Shown in pieces: positions 27,083 to 35,800 of a DNA stretch of 64,000 bases. Below the pieces are notes generated by a model that saw only the letters and a program-made list of their open reading frames with translations, was not told the DNA's origin and made no database searches. The stretch spans positions 1,488,001 through 1,552,000 of the forward strand of contig NZ_JAFBCN010000001.1 of the NCBI RefSeq assembly GCF_016907755.1, in the 5' to 3' direction. The position numbers and the translations under genes are program-made. Each line of letters begins with the position of its first letter. Positions within the stretch are counted from its first letter, which is position 1. The stretch comes from Cellulosimicrobium cellulans. GTDB lineage: Bacteria > Actinomycetota > Actinomycetes > Actinomycetales > Cellulomonadaceae.

Positions 27083-29980
27083 ATGAGCAGACACCGGAGA
27101 CGACGAGCCGCGGCGACGATCGTGGCGGGCGTGCTGGCGCTCGGGGCCGGCCTGCCCGCGGCGCACGCCACCGCGACGGCCGACGACGAGCCCCCGGCGG
27201 CGACCGCCCTCACCGGGCTGACCACGACGGACCGCGGCGACGGGACCTACGACGTCCCGCTGCTGCGCAGCGACGTGCCCGACATCTCGGTCACGCGCGT
27301 CCCCGCCGCCGAGAACGACGAAGGCCGCGACGTCTACTACATGATCAGCACGACGATGCACCTCGCGCCCGGTGCCCCGATCATGAAGTCGTACGACCTC
27401 GTGAGCTGGGAGATCGTCGGGTACGTCTACGACCGGCTCGGCGTCGGCGACGTGTCGTCGCTGCGCAACGGGCAGAACGGGTACGGCAACGGGCAGTGGG
27501 CCTCCTCGCTGCGGTACCACGACGGCACGTTCTACGTGGTGTTCAACACCAACGACCTCGGGGGGTCGTACCTCTTCCGGACGGACGACGTCGAGGGCGG
27601 CGCGTGGGAGCGGACGCCGCTCGGCCGGAGCCTGCACGACCCGTCGCTGTTCTTCGACGAGGCGGACGGCGGGACGCCGTACATCTTCTACGGCTCCGGC
27701 GGGACGAGCGCCGTCCGGCTCGACGCCGGCCTCACCCGGATCGAGCAGGACTTCCCGAACATCTTCCGTGCCGAGGACTACGCGGGCGAGCCGTTCGTCG
27801 GGGGGCTGTTCGAGGGCGCGCAGGTGCACTACATCGACGGCGAGTACTACGTCGCGATCATCACGTGGCCCAGCGGCCAGAACCGGCAGGAGGTGCTTCT
27901 ACGCTCCCCGCACCTGCTGGGCCGCTACGAGACCGCCGACGGGTCGAACCCGTACGAGGCGCGCAGCGCGCTGAACTCCGACGGCTTCGCCCAGGGCGGG
28001 CTCGTCGAGGTGCCCGACGGCGCGGGCGGCTACGAGTGGTGGGGGATGTTCTTCCGCGACACCTACCCCCTCGGCCGCATCCCCGCGCTCATCCCCGCGA
28101 CGTGGCAGGACGGCTGGCCGACGTTCGGCGACGACGGCGTCGTCCGCGTCGGCGACACGTTCGCCAAGCCGATCGTGCTGGACCCGGCGACGGAGCGCCG
28201 GGAGCGGCTGAAGAGCATCGTCGCCTCCGACGACTTCGCGAACGACGCCGAGCACCGCGCGTTCAGCGACACCGTCTGGGAGGTCCCCGACGCGCCGACG
28301 TACGACGAGTCCCTGCTCGGCGTCGAGCTCGTCGCCAACCCCGGGTTCGAGGACCCGACGACCGCGCCGTGGGCCGCGCAGTTCGGCGCGACGCTGTCGC
28401 GCGAGACGAGCGGCACGGCGTCGGGCACGGGCGCGCTGCGCGTCGCGGGCCGGACCCTCAACGGCTCCGGGCCGAACCAGCAGCTCGGCGGGAAGATCCA
28501 GGCGGGCGCGACCTACGAGGTCTCGGCCCGGGTCCGCTACGCCGCCGGGCCGGCGCAGGTCCGCTTCAACCTCGTCGGAGACTGGGGCGCGGGCGTCACC
28601 ACGCTCGCGTGGGCGAACGCCACGCCGGGGGAGTGGACGACCGTGCGGGGCACCTACACCGTCCCGCGGGACGCCGACGTCCGGACCTTCAAGCTCGCGG
28701 TCGAGACGCCGTGGGGCAATCCGCAGCCGCCGTCGTCGAGCGTCGAGTACCTGCTCGACGACGTGTCCGTGGTCGGCCGCGCGCCGGACGTCGAGACGCC
28801 CACGCTCGAGGAGGTGTCGTACAACGGCTCGGACCTCGACCTCGCCTGGCAGTGGAACCACGCGCCGGACAACCGGTACTGGTCGCTCACCGAGCGCGAG
28901 GGCTGGCTGCGCCTGACCAACGGGCACGTCGTGACCGGCGAGGCGGAGTACACGAAGGCGCCCGGGCGCGACCTCACGTATCTCGAGGAGGCGCGCAACA
29001 CCCTCGGTCAGCGCACGTTCGGCCCGACGTCGTCGGCCCAGACGAGGATCGACGTCTCCGGGATGCTCGACGGCGACGTCGCCGGCCTCGCCGTCTACGG
29101 GCGCAGCTTCGCGTACGCGGGGATCCAGCAGGTCGACGGCGAGCGCACGCTCGGCCTCGTCACCCGGCTCCAGCCGTTCACCGACACGATCGACCGCGAG
29201 GCGGTCGAGTCGTTCGTCCCCGGGTCGCAGGTCCCGCTGGGCGAGCACGCGGACGTGCACCTCAAGGCGGACGCGGACTTCGCCTCGCCGAACGGCCAGC
29301 TCTGGGTGCAGTACTCCTACAGCCTCGACGGTCGGACCTGGCAGCCGCTCGGTGCGCGCCAGGGGCCGCTCGTCATGGACTGGAGCCTGTCCCACTTCAT
29401 GGGGTACCGGTTCGGCCTCTTCTCCTACGCGAAGGAGCAGACCGGCGGGCACGTCGACTTCGACCACTTCCTCCTCAGCGACGTGCTCGACGCCGACGGC
29501 GGCGCCGACCGGACGGCGCTCGACGCCGTCGTCGCCGAGGCCGAGGGGCTCGACCCTGCGGACTACACCACCGAGTCGTGGTCTGCCGTCACGAAGGGGC
29601 TCGCGTCGGCGCGGGCCACGACCGCGCCGTCGACCCAGAACGAGGCGGACGCACCCGCGCGGGCGCTCGCGCTCGCCGTCGCGTCCCTCGTGCGGGCCGA
29701 CACCGCCGAGGTCGCGTTCACGGCCGAGGCGAGCGTGCGCGCCCTGGCGGGGAAGGACTACGTCGCCGTGCGCGTGACGAACGACGAGGACGTGCCCGTG
29801 GACGTCGTCGTCACCACGCGGTACGGCAGCCGGTCGTTCGCCGACGTCGAGCCGGGCCGCAACGCGTACCAGGCGTTCGCGAGCCGCCTCACGAGCGTCC
29901 CGGCGGGCGAGGTGACGGTCTCGGTCACCCGTTCGACCGACGGGTCCACCGCGACCCGCACGGTCGCGTACGGCAGCTGA
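27083..29980 (+). CDS. Secreted GH43 glycosidase with CBM4_9, GH43_C2 and FIVAR-like modules
   Basis: A 965-residue exported GH43 enzyme. After a Sec signal (to about residue 33), the propeller (about 56-370) shows the base in VPDISVTRV, a DPSLFFDEADGG motif and the acid in GLFEGAQVHYIDGEYYV. A CBM4_9-like module (about 412-570) interrupts the usual layout before a GH43_C2 sandwich (WQWNHAPDN...WLRL, about 580-800). A FIVAR-like helical segment follows. The tail domain is present (bases about 29710-29977) but reads RALAGK and ends YGS, so both cysteines found in the other copies are missing. AGGAGG at 27071-27076 fixes ATG 27083 over the in-frame ATG 27059. Exact bond specificity (arabinofuranosyl or xylosyl) cannot be told by reading. 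Confidence 0.85.
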   Translation: MSRHRRRRAAATIVAGVLALGAGLPAAHATATADDEPPAATALTGLTTTDRGDGTYDVPLLRSDVPDISVTRVPAAENDEGRDVYYMISTTMHLAPGAPIMKSYDLVSWEIVGYVYDRLGVGDVSSLRNGQNGYGNGQWASSLRYHDGTFYVVFNTNDLGGSYLFRTDDVEGGAWERTPLGRSLHDPSLFFDEADGGTPYIFYGSGGTSAVRLDAGLTRIEQDFPNIFRAEDYAGEPFVGGLFEGAQVHYIDGEYYVAIITWPSGQNRQEVLLRSPHLLGRYETADGSNPYEARSALNSDGFAQGGLVEVPDGAGGYEWWGMFFRDTYPLGRIPALIPATWQDGWPTFGDDGVVRVGDTFAKPIVLDPATERRERLKSIVASDDFANDAEHRAFSDTVWEVPDAPTYDESLLGVELVANPGFEDPTTAPWAAQFGATLSRETSGTASGTGALRVAGRTLNGSGPNQQLGGKIQAGATYEVSARVRYAAGPAQVRFNLVGDWGAGVTTLAWANATPGEWTTVRGTYTVPRDADVRTFKLAVETPWGNPQPPSSSVEYLLDDVSVVGRAPDVETPTLEEVSYNGSDLDLAWQWNHAPDNRYWSLTEREGWLRLTNGHVVTGEAEYTKAPGRDLTYLEEARNTLGQRTFGPTSSAQTRIDVSGMLDGDVAGLAVYGRSFAYAGIQQVDGERTLGLVTRLQPFTDTIDREAVESFVPGSQVPLGEHADVHLKADADFASPNGQLWVQYSYSLDGRTWQPLGARQGPLVMDWSLSHFMGYRFGLFSYAKEQTGGHVDFDHFLLSDVLDADGGADRTALDAVVAEAEGLDPADYTTESWSAVTKGLASARATTAPSTQNEADAPARALALAVASLVRADTAEVAFTAEASVRALAGKDYVAVRVTNDEDVPVDVVVTTRYGSRSFADVEPGRNAYQAFASRLTSVPAGEVTVSVTRSTDGSTATRTVAYGS

Positions 29981-29997
29981 CCCTGCCGCTGATCCGT

Positions 29998-30023
29998 CGG
30001 CGGGCCGCCCGGGCGGCCCGCCG
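29998..30023 (+). terminator. Perfect 26-base palindrome after GH43 gene
   Basis: Two contiguous 13-base arms with no spacer (29998-30010, 30011-30023), 17 bases after the stop. Confidence 0.55.
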
Positions 30024-30135
30024 GTGCCGGACGAGAGGAGGACGCAGGACGACGGCGCGACACCGCCGTCGGGGCACGACCGTCCGCGCGAGGTGCGCGG
30101 ACACGCAGGACACCCACATCGATCGAGGAGGATCC

Positions 30136-32553
30136 ATGGACACGCACCACCGCAGACGACGTCGCCTGCGCGGCGCCGTCGCCGGGGCCGCGCTCGCGAC
30201 GCTGCTCTCCGCGTCGCTCGCCGCGCTGCCGTCGTACGCCGCGGACGAGGAGCTGGTCGTCAACGGCGGCTTCGAGGACGGCACGACCGGCTGGTTCGTC
30301 AACAACGGCAACGCGACCGACAAGGCCGTGCTGTCGACCACCGACCAGGCGTTCGCGGGCGAGGCCGCAGCCCTGACCACCGCGCGCGCGACGACCGGCT
30401 CCGGTCCGATGCAGGACCTCAGCGGCAAGGTTCGCGCGGGCGAGACGTACGAGCTGACCGCGAAGATCCGGTACGACGACGCCGCGGCCCCGGCCACCAA
30501 GCAGTTCTTCGCCACGATGCACTACGGCGGCGGGACGTACACGAACCTGGTGAGCGTCACCGCGACCAAGGGCCAGTGGGCGACGCTCGACGGCCGGTTC
30601 ACGATCCCGGCCGACCAGAACGTCGGCACCGCGCGGCTGTTCTTCGAGACGCCGTGGACGAGCAACCCGTCCGCCGACCCGGCGACGCACCTCATGGACT
30701 TCGTGCTCGACGACGTCTCCGTCGTCGGCGCGCCCCCGCCCGGGCCGCCCTCGAAGACGATCGAGGTGCTCGGCAAGCTGCCCGGCGAGCACAACCCGCT
30801 CATCTCCCACAAGTTCGGGGCCGACGGGTTCGGGTTCGTCGAGGACGGCCGCGTGTACATGTACATGACGAACGACACCCAGGGCTACGCGCCCGACCCG
30901 GTGACGGGCGTCTCGCCGCAGATCAACTACGGCAGCATCAACCAGATCACGCTCATCTCGTCCGAGGACCTCGTGAACTGGACGGACCACGGCGAGATCC
31001 AGGTCGCGGGGCCGCAGGGCGTCGCGCCCTTCACGAACAACTCGTGGGCGCCGGGCATGGCGAAGAAGACGGTCGACGGCGTCGACAAGTACTTCCTCTA
31101 CTACGCCAACGGCGGCGGGTCGTCGAACGTCATCACGGGCGCCTCGCCGCTCGGGCCGTGGACGAGCGAGCGCGACAGCACGCTCATCGACGGGCGCACC
31201 CCGGGCGCCGAGGCCGTGGCCTGGAAGTTCGACCCGGCGCCGCTCGTCACCGACGACGGCGCGTACCTCTACTTCGGCGGGGGCCCGGCGTCGACGTCGA
31301 TGCCCGCGGCGGAGCGGTTCAACAACCCGAAGAACATCCGCGTCATCGAGCTCGGCGACGACATGGTCTCGACGAAGGGCACGGCAGCCGTCGTGGACGC
31401 GCCCGTGGCGTTCGAGGCGGCGCAGGTCTTCGAGCGCGAGGGCAAGTACTACCTGTCGTACTCGTCGCACTTCGGCGGCAACGACTTCGGCGGCAACCAG
31501 GCCACGCTCCCGGGGTACCCGGGCGGAGGGCAGATCGGCTACATGATCTCCGACGACCCGATGTCGTTCCCCAAGGAGACGTACGCCGGCGTGATGTTCC
31601 CGAACCAGTCGCAGTTCTTCGGTGCGGGCACGGGTGGCAACAACCACCAGTCGGTGTTCGAGCTGGACGGCAAGTACTACTTCACGTACCACGCGCCCAC
31701 GCTCAACAAGCGCATCAACGGCAGCACCACGCAGGGCTACCGCAGCCCGCACATCCAGGAGCTGACGTTCAACGCGGACGGCACGGTCCAGCAGGTCGTG
31801 GGCGACTACGCGGGCGTGGACCAGGTCAAGGACCTCGACCCGTTCCAGGTGCTCGAGGCGGAGACCTTCGCGTGGCAGCAGGGGCTCACCACGGCGAAGG
31901 TCGACGGCGGCTCGGCGCAGTTCGGCACCCAGGCGCCGAACCTCGTCGTCCGCGACGTCGACGCCGGCGACTGGTCGGCGCTGTCGTCGGTCGACTTCGG
32001 CGACGGTGCCGCGAGCGTCACGGCGCGCGTCAGGCCGCTCGTCGAGGGCGCGACGGTCGAGGTGCGCCTCGACGACCGCGAGGGTGCCGTCGTCGGCACG
32101 CTCGACCTCGACACCCCGGTGGGCGAGTGGGCGGACGTGACCGCCGCCCTCGAGGGCGTGAGCGGCGTCCACGACGTGTACTTCACGTTCGCCGGCCCCG
32201 CGGGCGTCGACCTCGTCGAGGTGGACACGTGGGAGTTCGCGGCCGACGCCGCAGGCCCGGCCGTCGAGCTCGACGTGACCGCGTCCGCACGCTGCCTCGC
32301 GGGCAAGGCCTACGTGGCGGTGCGCGCGACGAACCTGGGCGACGTCGCGGCCGACGTCGAGCTCGCCACCCCGTTCGGCACGCGCGTCGTGGCCGACGTC
32401 GCTCCGGGCGCGAACGCGTACCAGTCGTTCGCGGCGCGGTCCACGTCGCTCGCGGCCGGGGTCGCGACCGTCACGGGCACGGCGCCGGTCGACGGCGCCG
32501 ACGTCAGCACGCCGTACGAGGTCGCGTTCGACGCGCTCGCCTGCGGGGGCTGA
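30136..32553 (+). CDS. Secreted GH43 arabinofuranosidase-like enzyme with CBM4_9 and CBM6-like modules
   Basis: An 805-residue exported enzyme. The Sec signal ends near PSYAA (about residue 36). A CBM4_9-like module (about 38-202) precedes the GH43 propeller (about 214-565). The propeller opens with NPLISHKFGAD, typical of arabinoxylan arabinofuranohydrolase-like GH43 proteins, with KFDPAPLV and the acid in FEAAQVFEREGKYY. A CBM6-like sandwich (EAETFAWQQG..., about 570-705) follows. The tail domain RCLAGK...ACGG occupies bases about 32263-32550. ATG 30136 follows GAGGAGGA closely. No operator of the arabinose type is seen in the 155-base gap upstream. Confidence 0.88.
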   Translation: MDTHHRRRRRLRGAVAGAALATLLSASLAALPSYAADEELVVNGGFEDGTTGWFVNNGNATDKAVLSTTDQAFAGEAAALTTARATTGSGPMQDLSGKVRAGETYELTAKIRYDDAAAPATKQFFATMHYGGGTYTNLVSVTATKGQWATLDGRFTIPADQNVGTARLFFETPWTSNPSADPATHLMDFVLDDVSVVGAPPPGPPSKTIEVLGKLPGEHNPLISHKFGADGFGFVEDGRVYMYMTNDTQGYAPDPVTGVSPQINYGSINQITLISSEDLVNWTDHGEIQVAGPQGVAPFTNNSWAPGMAKKTVDGVDKYFLYYANGGGSSNVITGASPLGPWTSERDSTLIDGRTPGAEAVAWKFDPAPLVTDDGAYLYFGGGPASTSMPAAERFNNPKNIRVIELGDDMVSTKGTAAVVDAPVAFEAAQVFEREGKYYLSYSSHFGGNDFGGNQATLPGYPGGGQIGYMISDDPMSFPKETYAGVMFPNQSQFFGAGTGGNNHQSVFELDGKYYFTYHAPTLNKRINGSTTQGYRSPHIQELTFNADGTVQQVVGDYAGVDQVKDLDPFQVLEAETFAWQQGLTTAKVDGGSAQFGTQAPNLVVRDVDAGDWSALSSVDFGDGAASVTARVRPLVEGATVEVRLDDREGAVVGTLDLDTPVGEWADVTAALEGVSGVHDVYFTFAGPAGVDLVEVDTWEFAADAAGPAVELDVTASARCLAGKAYVAVRATNLGDVAADVELATPFGTRVVADVAPGANAYQSFAARSTSLAAGVATVTGTAPVDGADVSTPYEVAFDALACGG

Positions 32554-32590
32554 GGACGGACGGGCGCACGTCGCGCCCGGACGTCCCGTG

Positions 32591-32621
32591 AGCGGGCCGG
32601 CGTCGCGGACGCCGGCCCGCT
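32591..32621 (+). terminator. Terminator hairpin after GH43 gene
   Basis: Perfect 14-base arms (32591-32604, 32608-32621) around a three-base loop. Confidence 0.65.
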
Positions 32622-32651
32622 CTGGCGCTGGATTGCCCGCGTGCGTCGAGT

Positions 32652-32709
32652 GATGCGTTTCCGTTCGAGTGATGCGCGTCTACGCGCATCACTCGAACGG
32701 AAACGCATC
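32652..32709. repeat. Perfect 27-base inverted repeat, word GAGTGATGCG
   Basis: Arms 32652-32678 and 32683-32709 match perfectly around TCTA. The word CGAGTGATGCG also occurs just before the arm (from 32647), giving the word-word-inverted layout of the other intergenic hairpins but with an unrelated, less GC-rich word. It lies between the preceding terminator and the operators at 32734-32811. Confidence 0.7.
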
Positions 32710-32733
32710 GTTCGCCCCGGACAGCTCCCCGGA

Positions 32734-32754
32734 CGAAACTCGATAACGGTTTCG
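32734..32754. promoter_or_regulatory. Putative operator CGAAAC-N9-GTTTCG
   Basis: Perfect 6-base inverted ends around TCGATAACG. It resembles the site at 2336-2360 and differs from the TGTKAGCG palindromes that follow 30 bases later. Two regulators may therefore converge on this promoter. Confidence 0.45.
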
Positions 32755-32783
32755 GCGGAGTTGATCGCCTCCGACCCTCGCCA

Positions 32784-32797
32784 TGTTTGCGCTCACA
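32784..32797. promoter_or_regulatory. Arabinose operator copy 6 (TGTTTGCGCTCACA)
   Basis: 14-bp palindrome directly abutting copy 7; upstream of the double-GH43 gene. Confidence 0.65.
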
Positions 32798-32811
32798 TGT
32801 TAGCGTTCACA
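32798..32811. promoter_or_regulatory. Arabinose operator copy 7 (TGTTAGCGTTCACA)
   Basis: 14-bp palindrome immediately after copy 6 with no intervening base, ending 63 bases before ATG 32875. Confidence 0.7.
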
Positions 32812-32874
32812 CGCGCGTCCGACGGCGGACCTGCGACCGGCGCTGTCGCCGGGCACGACGACGAGGAGTCACCG

Positions 32875-35800
32875 ATGACCTCACGCCACGAACCACCCCC
32901 GACGCTCGCGGAGCCCCGCGCCCGACGCCGACGCCGCTCGCTCGCGGCGCTCCTCGGGCTCGCGCTGGTCGCACCGCTCGCGCCCGTGGGCGCGGCGGCC
33001 GCCGGCCCGATGCCCGCGGCACCCGCGCCGGTCCCGGCCGCGGCCGAGCCGAGCGCGGAGGGGCTCCGGCTCTGGCTCCCGCTCGACGAGACCGCCGGTA
33101 CTGTCGCGCACGACGCGTCCGGCAACGGGATGGACGGGACCCTCACGGGCTCCGGCGGCGGCTGGCAGCCCGGTCAGGGCCTGACCTTCGGCGGGTCGAA
33201 CCACGTCGACCTCCCCGACGACCTCCTGGCCGGGTACGACGCCGTGACGGTGAGCGCCGACGTGTGGGTCGACGCGTCGCTGAGCGGCAACTACTTCTTC
33301 TACACCCTCGGCAACCCGGCGGTCGGCAGCCCGCAGTCGGGGAACGGCTACCTGTTCTCGACGGGCAACGCGAACTACCGCGCGACGATCTCCGACCTCG
33401 CGTGGGGCCGCGAGCAGAACACCGCCAAGGCGCCCGCGGGCGCGCTCCAGCGCGGAGTCTGGAAGACGATCACGTACACCCTCGGCGGCGGCACCGCGCG
33501 GCTGTACGAGGACGGCACCCAGGTCGGGCAGAACACGGCCGTGACCATCACACCCGGCGCGATCGGTGGCGGCACGACGACCGCGAACGCGCTCGGCAGG
33601 TCGGCCTACGCCGCCGACAACCTCTTCAAGGGCCGCATGAAGGACTTCCGGCTCTACGACCGCGCTCTCACCGCGCAGGAGGTCGCCGACGTCGCGGCGG
33701 CCTCCGCGCAGGACGCCGTCGCGGCCGACGCCGCCGCGCTCGACCTCGGCGACACGACCGCCGTCGTCACCGACCTCGCGCTCCCCGCGAAGGGCGTCGG
33801 CGGCTCGGCGGTGACCTGGGCGAGCTCCGACGAGGCCGTCGTCTCCGCGAGCGGCGCGGTCACGCGCCCCGCAGGCGACGAGCCGGCGACCGCGACGCTC
33901 ACCGCCACGGTGGCGCTGCGCGGAGCGACCGAGACCCGCGCGTTCGACGTCACGGTCCTGCCGGGCGACGGCGACCAGGCCAAGGCCGACGCCGCGGCCG
34001 CCGCGCTCGAGGTGACGAACCTCGACGACGTGCGCGGCAACCTGACCCTGCCCACCGCGGGGCTGCACGGCGCGAGCGTGGCGTGGGCGACGTCGTCGGG
34101 CACGATCAGCCCGACGGGCGAGGTCACGCGCCCCGCGCACGGCGAGGACGCCGAGACCGTGACGCTCACGGCGACGGTGACCGTGGGCGCGGCCTCCGCC
34201 ACGCGCGAGCTCGCGGCGCACGTCCCCGCGCTGCCCGCGCAGGAGGACCTCGCGGGCTACCTCTTCTCGTACTTCGTCGGCGAGGGCACGGCGACGGGCG
34301 AGCAGGTCTACTTCGGGCTGAGCCAGGGCAACGACCCGCTGAAGTACCAGAACCTCAACGACAACCAGCCGGTGCTGACGTCGGAGCTGGGGGAGAAGGG
34401 CCTGCGGGACCCGTTCATCATCCGCTCGCCCGAGGGCGACAAGTTCTACCAGATCGCGACCGACCTCAAGATCTACGGCAACGGGAACTGGGACGCGTCC
34501 CAGCGCACGGGCTCGAAGTCGATCATGGTGTGGGAGTCCACGGACCTCGTGACCTGGACCGACCAGCGCCTCGTCCAGGTCTCGCCCGACACCGCGGGCA
34601 ACACGTGGGCGCCGGAGGCGTACTACGACGAGACCATCGGGGCGTACGTCGTGTTCTGGGCCTCGAAGCTCTACGCGGAGGACGACCCGGGCCACACCGG
34701 CAACACCTACAACCGCATGATGTACGCCACGACGCGCGACTTCGTGACGTTCAGCGAGGCGCAGGTGTGGGTCGACCCGGGCTACTCGGTCATCGACTCG
34801 ACCGTGACGCAGCACGACGGCCAGTACTACCGCTTCACCAAGGACGAGCGGAACAACACGTCGTCCACGCCGTGCTCCAAGTTCATCCTCGGCGAGAAGT
34901 CGGCCGAGCTGCGCTCGACGGACTACGAGTTCATCACCGACTGCATCGGCAAGGCGAACTCGCTCGGCGGCGGGATCAACCAGGGCGAGGGCCCGACGAT
35001 CTTCAAGTCCAACACCGAGGAGAAGTGGTACCTCTTCATCGACGAGTTCGGCGGCCGCGGCTACGTGCCGTTCGAGTCGACCTCGCTCGACGCGGCCGAG
35101 TGGACCATGTCCACCGACTACCAGATGCCGTCGCGCCCGCGCCACGGCACGGTGCTCCCGGTGACGCAGGCCGAGTACGACCGCCTGCTGAGCACCTACC
35201 AGCCCGACGCGTTCGTCGAGTCCGTCGACGACGTCGCGGTCACGGTGCAGACGGGCTCCACGCCCCTGCTGCCCGCCACCGTCACCGCCCACTACGCCGA
35301 CGGGTCGACCGGCCCGGCCGACGTCACGTGGGACGCGGTCGACCCGGCGTCGTACGCGCAGGCCGGCTCGTTCGAGGTCGCCGGCACGCTGGGCGGCGGG
35401 GTGAGCGTCCGCGCCCGCGCGGTCGTCACCGTGACCGACGACGTCGTCCCTGTCGAGGGCCTGAGCGTCACCCCCGAGTCGCTCGAGGTGGGCGTCGGCG
35501 GCGCGCGGCAGCTCACCGCCACCGTCACGCCCGCCAACGCGACGGCGCGCGCGATCACGTGGGCGTCGGACGACGCGGACGTCGCCACGGTCTCGGCCGA
35601 CGGCGTCGTCACGGGCGTCGGCGAGGGCCACGCGCTCGTCACGGCGACGACCGCGGACGGATCGCACACCGCGTACGTCGCGGTCGAGGTGACCACGGAG
35701 ATCCCGGGCCTCGTCGTGCGGTACGCGTTCGACGAGACGAGCGGCACGGCGGCGGCGAACACCGCGCCCGGGTCCGCGTTCGGCCCGGCGACGCTCGCCA

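Noticed and set aside
22585-27225. Very long antisense open frame (about 1,500 codons) opposite the GH127/146 gene, and similar ones opposite most large genes
   Set aside because: G/C-ending codon bias suppresses stops on the opposite strand. These products are Arg/Gly/Ala-rich without domains, and the sense frames have clear families.
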